A stretch of DNA of 46,574 bases from positions 1 to 46,574 of the forward strand of contig JAEWWJ010000032.1 of the NCBI GenBank assembly GCA_023396415.1, given 5' to 3'. This document shows, in pieces, positions 16,252 through 24,570 of the stretch. Position numbers and translations under genes: made by a program. This stretch comes from Bacteroidota bacterium. GTDB taxonomy: Bacteria > Bacteroidota > Bacteroidia > Bacteroidales > F082. The notes below the pieces were generated by a model. That model searched no databases. It was not told where the DNA came from and saw only the letters and a list, made by a program, of their open reading frames with translations. The first letter of the stretch is position 1; every line of letters starts with the position of its first letter.

Positions 16252-19200
16252 TCAGGCATCTCCTAACATTTTGCCATGACAATTTTTATATTTTTTTCCG
16301 CTTCCGCATGGACAAGCCTCGTTGCGCCCTACTTTTTTCTCGGCCACCATGGGTTGGGTAACCTCTTTTTGCTGGGTGTTACTGTGGGCTTGCGACAGCA
16401 AATCGGAACGCTCCTCTTTCATACGGCTGCGGTCAATTCCTTTGGCACGCTGGGCCTCACGCACGTTGGAAGAATCTTGAATGGGGATATCGGCCCGCAT
16501 CAGAAACGAAATCACCTCTTTGTTGATGCGTTGGATCATATTTTTAAACAATTCAAACGATTCAAACTTATAAATAAGCAGCGGATCTTTTTGCTCGTAA
16601 GTGGCGTTTTGCACCGATTGCTTCAAGTCGTCGAGCTCACGAAGATGCTCCTTCCACGAGTCATCAATCAGCGACAAAGAGATGCTTTTTTCTATTGACA
16701 ATGTCACTTCACGCGCGCCATTGTTGACAGCACGTTTCAGATTCACCACCACTTGCATGCCTTTTTGGCCGTCGGTGATCGGAATGGCTATATTTTCGTA
16801 TTGTTTTTGTCGTTCGAATACGTCGGCAATCACTGGCATTGTTTTCTCGCCAATGCGGCGGGTCTTCTCTTTATAGCTACTGCTGGCCTTGGCAAAAAGC
16901 TGCTCGTTCAGCTGGTCGGGCCTTTGCTCGAAGAAGGATTCTTCATCAAAAGGAGGCTCCATACCCATACTTTTAAGCACGCCGAGCCTAAAGCCATCGA
17001 AGTCGCGCTGCTGCTGGAAATCTGTAATCAGGTTTTCGCCGAGATCGAACAGCATATTTGAAATATCAACAGAAAGACGTTCGCCAAAGAGGGCGTGGTG
17101 CCTTTTCTTGTATATGACTTCGCGTTGGGCATTCATCACATCATCGTATTCGAGCAAACGTTTACGCACGCCGAAGTTATTTTCTTCAACCTTGCGTTGT
17201 GCCCGCTCAATGGATTTCGTAATCATCGAATGTTGAATTACTTCGCCTTCTTTAAGACCCAAGCGATCCATCAGACCGGCAATTCGTCCGGAACCGAACA
17301 TCCGCATTAGGTCGTCTTCGAGCGACACAAAAAACTGTGAACTGCCCGGGTCGCCTTGCCTGCCCGAACGACCCCGCAGCTGCCTGTCCACACGCCGTGA
17401 TTCATGGCGTTCGGTACCTATAATAGCCAAACCACCGGCAGCTTTTACGCCCTCGCCTAATTTAATATCCGTACCACGACCGGCCATATTGGTAGCAATG
17501 GTAACCACGCCTGCTTGTCCGGCTTCTTTTACAATTTGTGCCTCACGTTGGTGCAATTTAGCATTCAACACATTGTGGTTGATACCTTTACGTTGTAACA
17601 TTCGGCTTAGCAACTCTGAAGTTTCCACAGAGGTGGTACCCACCAATACCGGACGCCTGGCTTCAACCAGCGAAATGATTTCGTCAATTACGGCATTGAA
17701 TTTTTCGCGTTTGGTGCGATAAACAAGGTCTTCGCGATCGTTTCGTGTGATGGGTTTGTTGGTTGGAATCACCACCACATCAAGCTTATAGATATCCCAA
17801 AACTCACCTGCTTCGGTTTCGGCGGTACCGGTCATCCCAGATAATTTGCTATACATCCTGAAATAATTTTGCAGGGTGATGGTGGCATAGGTTTGGGTGG
17901 CGGCTTCCACTTTAACGTTTTCTTTGGCCTCAATGGCTTGATGCAAACCATCGGAATAACGCCGTCCTTCCATGATACGGCCGGTTTGCTCGTCAACTAT
18001 TTTGATTTTATTTTCGATGATGACGTATTCAACATCTTTTTCAAATAATGTGTAGGCTTTGAGCAGCTGGTGAACGGTGTGCAGACGTTCGGATTTGATG
18101 CTAAAGTTTCGGATGAGATCGCTTTTTTTCTCTAATTTTAGATTTTCGTCAAGGTTTGTTTTTTCTATCTCTGCTATTTCGGCACCCACGTCGGGAAGAA
18201 TGAAAAAGCCGGGTTCGTTGTAAGAGGCTGCCAAAAGGTCAATTCCTTTTTCAGTAAGCTCTACAGAATTATTTTTCTCATCAATAACGAAATAAAGCTC
18301 GTCATCAATCACATGCATATTTTTGGCTTGCTCTTGCAAATAGAAGCTTTCGGTTTTTTGCAAAAGACTTTTCATGCCTTCTTCGCTCAAAAATTTGATA
18401 ATGGCGTTGTTTTTGGGCAAACCGCGAAAGGCCCTGAAAAGCAAATCGCCCCCTTTTTTCTCGTCGGCAGGTTTTGGGCCTTGAAGCAATTTCTTTGCTT
18501 CGGCCAACAGGCTGCTGACGAGGGTTTTTTGTGCGTTGTAGAGTTTTGTTACATCGGGTTTTAGCACGTCAAACTCTTGATGATCGCCTTTTGGCGTGGG
18601 TCCGCTGATGATAAGTGGTGTTCTGGCATCGTCAATCAACACAGAGTCAACCTCATCCACAATAGAATAGTTGTGTTTGCGCTGTACCAACTCATCAGGG
18701 TTTCCTGTCATATTGTCACGTAGGTAGTCAAACCCAAATTCGTTATTGGTTCCGTAAGTAATGTCAGCAAGGTAAGCGTTGTGTCGCGCAGCAGAATTTG
18801 GCTCGTGCTTGTCAATACAGTCCACGGTTAATCCTAAGAAATTGTACAAAACGCCCATCCATTCGGAGTCGCGTTTAGCAAGATAATCATTCACCGTAAC
18901 CACATGAACGCCTTTTCCCGGCAGGGCATTAAGGTAAACGGGCAAAGTGGCAACAAGGGTTTTACCCTCACCGGTAGCCATTTCCGCAATTTTGCCTTGG
19001 TGGAGAACGATGCCGCCAATAAATTGAACGTCGTAATGCACCATGTCCCATTTGATCATGTTTCCGCCGGCCATCCAGCTTGAGCTGTAGTAAGCTTTGT
19101 CGCCTTTGATGCTAACAAAATCATGGATAGCAGCTAAGTTACGATCCAGGTCGTTAGCAGTGACTTCGATGGTATCGTTTTCTTTAAAGAGCGCAGCGGC

Positions 19201-19551
19201 GGCCTTCATCACCGAGAAAGCTTCGGGGAGTATATCATTTAAAACAGCTTCTGTTTTTTCATAATGTAGCTTTTCGAGCTTATCTATCTGGTTATAAATC
19301 TTTTCCTTTTCGGTGGGCTCAAGATCGAATTGCTCTTCAATTTGCTTTTTCAACAGTGCGATTTCCGATTCTTCATTTGCAACAGCTTCTTTGATACGTT
19401 TTTTAAAAAAATCAGTTTTTGCCCTCAGCTCATCCACGGGCAATTTGCTGATGGTTTTATAAGCTTCAATGGTCTGTTGCAGAAGAGGTTGTATGGCTTT
19501 AAGATCGCGGGTGGCTTTGTCGCCGAATAATTTCTTAAAAAAAGTGAGCAT
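16252..19551 (-). CDS. secA: preprotein translocase ATPase SecA
   Basis: The motor that drives unfolded preproteins through SecYEG. 1099 aa, the longer form usual in Bacteroidota. Walker A is MATGEGKTL (191-199); Walker B/DEAD-like is VDEVDSVLIDDARTP; the second nucleotide domain includes VGTTSVETSELLS, TNMAGRGTDIKLG and RQLRGRSGRQGDPGSS. The C-terminal SEC-C zinc motif (CPCGSGKKYKNCH) is complete, which implies binding of SecB or ribosomes. Residues about 50-105 are a charged helical insert typical of this phylum. It has its own promoter and an approximately 63-base leader. Confidence 0.98.
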   Translation of the reverse strand: MLTFFKKLFGDKATRDLKAIQPLLQQTIEAYKTISKLPVDELRAKTDFFKKRIKEAVANEESEIALLKKQIEEQFDLEPTEKEKIYNQIDKLEKLHYEKTEAVLNDILPEAFSVMKAAAALFKENDTIEVTANDLDRNLAAIHDFVSIKGDKAYYSSSWMAGGNMIKWDMVHYDVQFIGGIVLHQGKIAEMATGEGKTLVATLPVYLNALPGKGVHVVTVNDYLAKRDSEWMGVLYNFLGLTVDCIDKHEPNSAARHNAYLADITYGTNNEFGFDYLRDNMTGNPDELVQRKHNYSIVDEVDSVLIDDARTPLIISGPTPKGDHQEFDVLKPDVTKLYNAQKTLVSSLLAEAKKLLQGPKPADEKKGGDLLFRAFRGLPKNNAIIKFLSEEGMKSLLQKTESFYLQEQAKNMHVIDDELYFVIDEKNNSVELTEKGIDLLAASYNEPGFFILPDVGAEIAEIEKTNLDENLKLEKKSDLIRNFSIKSERLHTVHQLLKAYTLFEKDVEYVIIENKIKIVDEQTGRIMEGRRYSDGLHQAIEAKENVKVEAATQTYATITLQNYFRMYSKLSGMTGTAETEAGEFWDIYKLDVVVIPTNKPITRNDREDLVYRTKREKFNAVIDEIISLVEARRPVLVGTTSVETSELLSRMLQRKGINHNVLNAKLHQREAQIVKEAGQAGVVTIATNMAGRGTDIKLGEGVKAAGGLAIIGTERHESRRVDRQLRGRSGRQGDPGSSQFFVSLEDDLMRMFGSGRIAGLMDRLGLKEGEVIQHSMITKSIERAQRKVEENNFGVRKRLLEYDDVMNAQREVIYKKRHHALFGERLSVDISNMLFDLGENLITDFQQQRDFDGFRLGVLKSMGMEPPFDEESFFEQRPDQLNEQLFAKASSSYKEKTRRIGEKTMPVIADVFERQKQYENIAIPITDGQKGMQVVVNLKRAVNNGAREVTLSIEKSISLSLIDDSWKEHLRELDDLKQSVQNATYEQKDPLLIYKFESFELFKNMIQRINKEVISFLMRADIPIQDSSNVREAQRAKGIDRSRMKEERSDLLSQAHSNTQQKEVTQPMVAEKKVGRNEACPCGSGKKYKNCHGKMLGDA

Positions 19552-19620
19552 AACTATGAAGTAATTAATTTTTCAGTGAAGCGTCAATGTCAATAATCAT
19601 TCCTAAAAAAGGAACAGCTG

Positions 19621-19653
19621 CAAAATTACAGCATTTTTTAACCCATACCTCAA
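19621..19653 (-). promoter_or_regulatory. promoter of secA
   Basis: Minus strand: TTG at 19653-19651, 22-base spacer, then TAATTTTG at 19628-19621 (perfect -7). The start would fall near 19614, just before a small hairpin (ttcc/ggaa arms, 19600-19614) at the 5' end of the leader. Confidence 0.55.
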
Positions 19654-19685
19654 TTATAGGTCTAAACCTTTGAAACAAAGCGCAT

Positions 19686-21071
19686 CTATGGCCGGGATTG
19701 AAATTTCTTGATCACCCTATCAATATGAGCAGCAAGATTTTGACTTGCTGGCGGAGCGGGCGCCATGGCAATGCTTCCGTTGGGGTACAAAAGAATGTAC
19801 TCAGGAAACACCCTGATGTTATAGCGTTCATACACGAAAATATCGTCACCGGTGTGGTAGAGGTTCCATTGCCAGCGGTTGGCGTCAATGAAAGCCTTCA
19901 TCTCGGGAAAGCCTTTTTTCGTTGTCACGACAATCAATTCTATTGTTTTGGCAAAGTTTTGCAAAACATCATGCAGCGTAATCATCTCGTTTTTACACAC
20001 TTCACAACTTTCGTCAACAAAAAGTAAAAGTGTTGGCTGTGCTGATAACTTTACGGCAACCGGACGACTCGCGGCATCAAATAAACTGAGCGGAGGTGCT
20101 TTGCTGCCATCGGTGAGGTGATTGCGTTGTTCAAGGATGTTGTTGGCCATCAGGCGATGCTCGGTATAAACAGAAGACCGAGAGAGCTGCTGAAGCGTAT
20201 TTTGGATACTACCTTTGTAGAATCCCGGGTTAAAATAATTGTTATTCAAATGGATCAACAAAACCAACTCTTGTAAACGAGGATTGGATTTTATCATCAC
20301 ATCATCGTTCAAGTAGGTTTTTGTGGCCTCAAGACCCAAAGCAACGGCCTGCACAAAGCCATCGTATGTGAACGATTTATTTCCTGTAAGGTAATAATTG
20401 CCAAAAAACTGCTCGAGCAATGCGATGTATTCAGGGTTGTTGTAACCCACGGGTTGGTGGACAAAATAGGTTTCGTAGATTTTTTTTACCTCCATTTTTT
20501 GAAGCACAGCAACCAAACTCCCTTTTTTATAAAAGACATAATCATCAAGAAAAGAATCGGCAAAAACCGGAACCGCCTCACTGAGGTAGCGGTTTAAACT
20601 ATCCATAAAATGTTTTTGCCCCATCCGTTGTACCACATTAAAATGCTTCAAAACGAGTGTGTTAAAAATATAATTGATCGTTTCAAATTGTTGTTGAAGC
20701 CCTCGATCGTTGGATTTCATCACTTGAAGAGCGAGGGGTTGCGGATCGAAAAAGGAAGGTTTTTTTTCGTTGATAAGTTCAAGATGAATGGTGTAGGTAC
20801 AAGCTGGTTTAAGCAACATTTCGGCCCTATGGAGACCCACGCCAACTTGCACATATTCAATTTGCTGAAGTGGAAAAGAAAGCATAAAACTACCTTTAAA
20901 ATCGGTTACGGTAGCGGCCAACACTTTTTCCATCCCCGAAACAAGATCGCGCTTTGCAATCACACGGATCGGCTGTCCGGGCAATGCAGAGCTTCCTTTA
21001 ATGGTCACCTCTTGGGCTGAACCTTGCAAGCCCAACAAAAGCAGGATAAACAAAAAAACACGCATCATCAT
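19686..21071 (-). CDS. thioredoxin-like (TlpA/DUF-type) exported protein
   Basis: About 461 aa. An N-terminal signal peptide ends near LQGSAQ. A beta-sandwich-like region (about 20-110, VTIKGSSALPGQPIRVIA) and a long helical middle follow, then a C-terminal thioredoxin fold (about 330-460) with active site CEVC in LLFVDESCEVCKNEM and the cis-Pro in IRVFPEYILLYP. This is the layout of Bacteroidota TlpA/AhpC-TSA surface or periplasmic disulfide reductases. ATGs at 21071, 21068 and 21065 are all possible; the codon before them is GTG. It is the last gene of the NUDIX-coaD operon, 31 bases downstream of coaD. Redox partner unknown. Confidence 0.75.
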   Translation of the reverse strand: MMMRVFLFILLLLGLQGSAQEVTIKGSSALPGQPIRVIAKRDLVSGMEKVLAATVTDFKGSFMLSFPLQQIEYVQVGVGLHRAEMLLKPACTYTIHLELINEKKPSFFDPQPLALQVMKSNDRGLQQQFETINYIFNTLVLKHFNVVQRMGQKHFMDSLNRYLSEAVPVFADSFLDDYVFYKKGSLVAVLQKMEVKKIYETYFVHQPVGYNNPEYIALLEQFFGNYYLTGNKSFTYDGFVQAVALGLEATKTYLNDDVMIKSNPRLQELVLLIHLNNNYFNPGFYKGSIQNTLQQLSRSSVYTEHRLMANNILEQRNHLTDGSKAPPLSLFDAASRPVAVKLSAQPTLLLFVDESCEVCKNEMITLHDVLQNFAKTIELIVVTTKKGFPEMKAFIDANRWQWNLYHTGDDIFVYERYNIRVFPEYILLYPNGSIAMAPAPPASQNLAAHIDRVIKKFQSRP

Positions 21072-21102
21072 CACATTTATACCCCAACGCTGCCCATGGG
21101 CT

Positions 21103-21564
21103 TCATATTGTCAGGTCAATGCCTTCGGGGATAAAAGCACTCACATCGCCCCCATTTTTGAAAATATCGCGAATAATACTTGAAGTGATGGGTGTAAATT
21201 CCGGTGAAGTAAGAAAAAACACTGTTTCAACTTCAGGAACCATCATTTTATTCACTTGGCCTATGCTGCGCTCAAACTCAAAGTCGGCTGAAGTGCGTAA
21301 GCCTCTGAGAATGAATTGGGCATCCACTTGTTTACAAAAATCAACTGTAAGTCCATTATAATCAGCCACTTTTACTTTTGGGTGATGACGAAATACAAAT
21401 GCAATCCATGCTTTACGTCGCTCCGCATCGAAAAAGTAATTTTTCTGCGAATTGTTTCCGATGGACACAATAATTTCATCGAACAAAGGCAGTGCTTTCA
21501 GCACAAGGGCTTCGTGCCCACGGGTAATGGGATCAAACGAACCTGGAAAAACAGCTCTTTTCAT
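21103..21564 (-). CDS. coaD: pantetheine-phosphate adenylyltransferase
   Basis: Adds AMP to 4'-phosphopantetheine in the penultimate step of coenzyme A synthesis. The 153-residue product begins MKRAVFPGSFDPITRGH, the nucleotidyltransferase GSFDPxTxGH motif, and ends with the TSSIIRDI signature. GLRTSADFEFE is the substrate-binding stretch. The ATG at 21564 is used; an in-frame ATG at 21663 lies in the NUDIX gene and would add 33 unrelated residues. It follows the NUDIX gene by 5 bases and precedes the thioredoxin-like gene. Confidence 0.96.
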   Translation of the reverse strand: MKRAVFPGSFDPITRGHEALVLKALPLFDEIIVSIGNNSQKNYFFDAERRKAWIAFVFRHHPKVKVADYNGLTVDFCKQVDAQFILRGLRTSADFEFERSIGQVNKMMVPEVETVFFLTSPEFTPITSSIIRDIFKNGGDVSAFIPEGIDLTI

Positions 21565-21569
21565 ATAGT

Positions 21570-22202
21570 TTATGGTTGATGCAACATCCAACCGCCCAAC
21601 ACTTCCTGCACCGAGCGATAAGATTGATCCAATATTTTTGAAAGATTTTTTCGCGCAATCCATTTCACCTGCGTGATACCTTCGCTAAACTGAGGTTTAG
21701 GAGCATCAGTGCCCGAATAAAACATCTCATACCAACAGGTGTGTTTCAAACACCAGCTGCCCCGCATACAATAAAAATGCCACGAATCGGGCAACTGCCG
21801 CCCCAGCTTGAGACCACCTAAACCGGTTTCCTCTTCCACCTCTCGCAAAGCCGTTTCGAGATGCGTTTCACCCGGATCAACATGTCCTTTAGGTAAATCC
21901 CAAAAATGATTTCGAAAAATAAATAGCGGTTCTTTTCGGTCGTTCCAAACCACTCCACCGGCAGCTTCAACAATTTTCACCGTTGGTGCCCAATCCTTTA
22001 CAAATTGATCGGGCGAACCTTCGCTTGCCAAAAGCAAATCGCTCAAAATGCGGCCTTCAAGCCAATCAATAACAAGCACCGACGATGGCAACAAGGCCTT
22101 CTCATGCCAAGCGGCATTGTCAATCTTGCTTCCATTGGCATTCAATGGATTTACAAGACGGATGCTTCGTTTATCGCAAAAAACTTTATACATTTGTTCC
22201 AT
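21570..22202 (-). CDS. NUDIX hydrolase with N-terminal extension
   Basis: About 210 aa. The NUDIX box GHVDPGETHLETALREVEEETG (GX5EX7REUXEEXGU) is complete, so pyrophosphatase activity on nucleoside-diphosphate compounds is expected. The first ~80 residues (MYKVFCDKRSIRLVN...) form an extension seen in the Bacteroidota NUDIX/coaD neighbourhood. The ATG is either at 22202 (MEQMYK) or 22193 (MYKVF). The first overlaps the ATG of the divergent pyrE (22201-22203). The longer GTG start at 22208 is less likely. It leads the coaD operon. Confidence 0.85.
   Translation of the reverse strand: MEQMYKVFCDKRSIRLVNPLNANGSKIDNAAWHEKALLPSSVLVIDWLEGRILSDLLLASEGSPDQFVKDWAPTVKIVEAAGGVVWNDRKEPLFIFRNHFWDLPKGHVDPGETHLETALREVEEETGLGGLKLGRQLPDSWHFYCMRGSWCLKHTCWYEMFYSGTDAPKPQFSEGITQVKWIARKNLSKILDQSYRSVQEVLGGWMLHQP
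22189..22196 (+). promoter_or_regulatory. -7 box of pyrE inside the start of the NUDIX gene
   Basis: TACATTTG is a perfect TAnnTTTG match. It ends only 4 bases before the pyrE ATG at 22201, so transcription would begin at or next to the start codon. The box lies in the N-terminal codons of the divergent NUDIX gene. The -33 element is unclear (TTCG around 22165). Confidence 0.5.
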
Positions 22203-22863
22203 GAACACGAACGATCAAAATAAGCTGATTCTGGCAGGATTTCTTTTGCAAATTAAAGCAATTAAACTGAACCCTGCCAACCCTTTTCTTTGGGCTTCGG
22301 GATTAAAAAGTCCAATTTATTGCGACAACCGCATCACCCTCTCCTATCCCGACATCAGAACTTTCATCTGCAAAGCTTTTGTGCAACAGATTGTTGAGCA
22401 CTTTGGCAAGCCGCAAGTGATTGTAGGAGTGGCCACCGGTGGCATCGCCCAAGGGGCGTTGATAGCCCAAGAATTAAACTTGCCTTTTGCCTATGTTCGT
22501 CCCGAAAAAAAATCACACGGCCTCACCAATATGATCGAAGGAGTGGTTGAACCCGGCCAATCTGTCATCGTGATTGAAGACCTGATTTCTACCGGTGGAA
22601 GCAGCTTGAAGGCCGTTTCGGCCTTGTGCGAAAGAGGCGCATTGGTGAATGGAATGTTAGCGATTTTTACCTATGGAATGAAAGCCGCCACCGATAGTTT
22701 TGAAAAAGCCCAATGCCCGCTCATCACCCTCACCGACTTTGAAACTTTACTTCAAAAAGCTGGCGAAGATAAATACATCAGCGAAGTTGAAAGAAATTCG
22801 TTGGCGGCATGGAAGCGCGATCCGCAGGCCTGGAGCAACATGCAAGTGATAACAGATCAATAA
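22201..22863 (+). CDS. pyrE: orotate phosphoribosyltransferase
   Basis: Joins orotate and PRPP to give OMP in pyrimidine synthesis. The 220-residue product shows FLWASGLKSPIYCDNR for orotate/PRPP binding and the PRPP motif VIVIEDLISTGGSS. Typical also is the segment GVATGGIAQGALIAQ. The ATG at 22201 gives a normal N-terminus; an in-frame ATG at 22048 would run through the opposite NUDIX gene. The SRPBCC gene follows 12 bases later, suggesting co-transcription. Confidence 0.97.
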   Translation: MNTNDQNKLILAGFLLQIKAIKLNPANPFLWASGLKSPIYCDNRITLSYPDIRTFICKAFVQQIVEHFGKPQVIVGVATGGIAQGALIAQELNLPFAYVRPEKKSHGLTNMIEGVVEPGQSVIVIEDLISTGGSSLKAVSALCERGALVNGMLAIFTYGMKAATDSFEKAQCPLITLTDFETLLQKAGEDKYISEVERNSLAAWKRDPQAWSNMQVITDQ

Positions 22864-22875
22864 AAATAGAACACA

Positions 22876-23274
22876 ATGAATATCTCGAGCGACTGGAAAA
22901 GCATCAACGGTAGCGCCGATCAGGTGTATGACACTTTAAGCGACCTTCGCAATATGGGCAAATTTATGCCCGAACAAATTACAAACTGGGAAGCGGAAAA
23001 AGACCGTTGCAGTTTTAAAATTCAGGGTATGGCCTCCTTGAGCCTGCGTCTTGAAGAACAAATTCCGCGTCAGCGGTTGCGATTGATTCCCGAAGGCAAA
23101 TCGCCCTTTGAATTTGAATTGCTTTTTCACCTGTGCGAAATAAGCCCAGCCAGCACCGAGGTCAAGGTAGAAGTGGCTGCCGATCTGAATCCTATGATGG
23201 CGATGATGGCAAAAAAACCATTGCAAAATTTGGTAGATGCCATTGGCAAAAAGCTAATTGGTCTGAGTTTTTAA
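22876..23274 (+). CDS. small SRPBCC-fold protein
   Basis: 132 aa, a single SRPBCC/START-like domain: N-terminal beta strand, short helix VYDTLSDLRNMGKFMP, then five to six strands and a long C-terminal helix (LQNLVDAIGKKLIGLSF). It probably binds a hydrophobic ligand or acts as a chaperone-like protein; no catalytic motif is visible. It is in the pyrE operon, 12 bases after its stop, and ends 4 bases before the stop of birA on the opposite strand. Confidence 0.75.
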   Translation: MNISSDWKSINGSADQVYDTLSDLRNMGKFMPEQITNWEAEKDRCSFKIQGMASLSLRLEEQIPRQRLRLIPEGKSPFEFELLFHLCEISPASTEVKVEVAADLNPMMAMMAKKPLQNLVDAIGKKLIGLSF

Positions 23275-23278
23275 ACCC

Positions 23279-24019
23279 TTAGTGTTTGAAAACCAGCGAT
23301 TTTAAATCGCAACTTAGCAGTTCGCCGGCAACAGTAAGCAGCTGAAGATGACCATATTTGTCCACCCCTTGAATTTTAGCTGTGAGGTTGTTTCCTTCAA
23401 ATTTATACTCACGCCATTGCTGAAAATAGAGCAAGTGTTTTAAATAAAGTTCATCGAGTGAGGTGGTGCTGGAGCGCAGCATTTCAATGGTTTGCGACAA
23501 TTGCAACAGTATCATATCCAGTATTTTAGAACGATCATAGGCTTGATTTCCAATTTGTGTCATCGAAACAGGATTCGGGATGCCGGCAGGAAAATCTGTT
23601 TCATTAACATTCAAACCCACACCTACAATTGAGTAGTCTAAACTGCTGCCCTTGATCATGTTGTTGACTAAAATACCGGCCAATTTTCGATTTTTGTAAT
23701 ACAAATCATTGGGCCATTTGATGGAAAGTTCTTCGTCAATCAATAACACATTATGCAGGCTGCGCAGCAATGCAATGGAGATCATTTTTGTGAGAAGAAA
23801 CTGCTGTGATGGTTCTATAAAACTGGTTTCTAAGCCAATACTAAATAAAAGATTGGCTGATGGACTGCTAAACCAGGTGTTGGATTGCAGACCTTTTCCA
23901 TGCGTTTGGAAATCTGTTTTCAAAACCAAGCCATCAAAACATTTGCCATCGAGATACATTTGTTGCATCAGCGTATTGGTGGAAGGCGTACTTTCGATAG
24001 ATACAATTTCGAACTTCAT
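23279..24019 (-). CDS. birA: biotin--[acetyl-CoA-carboxylase] ligase (BirA, no HTH)
   Basis: Attaches biotin to acetyl-CoA carboxylase (BCCP) through biotinyl-5'-AMP. The 246-residue product consists of the catalytic domain only, without the N-terminal DNA-binding wing found in enteric BirA, so it is not expected to be a repressor. Landmarks are STNTLMQQM, the GKGLQSNTW loop (variant of GRGRxGRxW), KWPNDLYYKNRKLAGIL and VGVGLNVN. The ATG at 24019 is preferred to the earlier one, and a promoter box lies just upstream. Confidence 0.93.
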   Translation of the reverse strand: MKFEIVSIESTPSTNTLMQQMYLDGKCFDGLVLKTDFQTHGKGLQSNTWFSSPSANLLFSIGLETSFIEPSQQFLLTKMISIALLRSLHNVLLIDEELSIKWPNDLYYKNRKLAGILVNNMIKGSSLDYSIVGVGLNVNETDFPAGIPNPVSMTQIGNQAYDRSKILDMILLQLSQTIEMLRSSTTSLDELYLKHLLYFQQWREYKFEGNNLTAKIQGVDKYGHLQLLTVAGELLSCDLKSLVFKH

Positions 24020-24046
24020 AAAAGCCAACTAAGGTTAATCCATCAG

Positions 24047-24078
24047 CAAAACTAATCAAAGCATCAATGTAACATCAA
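24047..24078 (-). promoter_or_regulatory. promoter of birA
   Basis: Minus strand: TTG at 24078-24076, 21-base spacer, then TAGTTTTG at 24054-24047, a perfect -7 match. The leader to the ATG at 24019 is about 20 bases. Confidence 0.5.
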
Positions 24079-24120
24079 AAAACAAAACATGACGCAATGG
24101 CAGTAAAAATCATTCCTGAC

Positions 24121-24148
24121 TTTGATGAACCAAAAAAGCCTAATTTTG
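24121..24148 (+). promoter_or_regulatory. promoter of the rsfS-ftsH operon
   Basis: TTTG at 24121-24124, 16-base spacer, then TAATTTTG at 24141-24148. The rsfS ATG is 22 bases past the box. It is divergent from the birA promoter with about 45 bases between the two. Confidence 0.55.
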
Positions 24149-24170
24149 TTTCTTGTATTAAATCACAAAA

Positions 24171-24542
24171 ATGAGAAAAAGACACCAAACCGAAAACACG
24201 GATCAAGTCCTGCAAACCATCATCAATACCATGCAGGAAAAGAAGGGAATTGACATTGTTAGTCTGAATTTGAAGAAAATACACGCTGCGGTTACCGATT
24301 ATTTTATCATTTGCCATGGCAGCTCGCGCACCCAGGTGGATGCCATTGCCTCCAACATCGTAGATGATGTTAGCGTAAAATGCGGCCAACGCCCATACAA
24401 TAAAGAAGGTTTTGAAAACGCGGAATGGATTTTGATTGACTATGTTGACGTGGTAGTTCATGTGTTTCTCGATACGACCCGAAATTTTTACCAATTAGAA
24501 AAACTTTGGGCTGATGCCGAGAAAAAAAACTACGAAGACTAA
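24171..24542 (+). CDS. rsfS: ribosome silencing factor RsfS (Iojap/DUF143)
   Basis: Binds L14 on the large subunit and blocks subunit joining during starvation. 123 aa with the diagnostic core DIVSLNLKKIHAAVTDYFIICHGSSRTQVDAIA and YNKEGFENAEWILIDYVDVVVHVF. The first gene of an operon, followed by ftsH after 28 bases. Confidence 0.95.
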   Translation: MRKRHQTENTDQVLQTIINTMQEKKGIDIVSLNLKKIHAAVTDYFIICHGSSRTQVDAIASNIVDDVSVKCGQRPYNKEGFENAEWILIDYVDVVVHVFLDTTRNFYQLEKLWADAEKKNYED

Positions 24543-24570
24543 AATTTAACATTACTTGTTGCAATATTTC

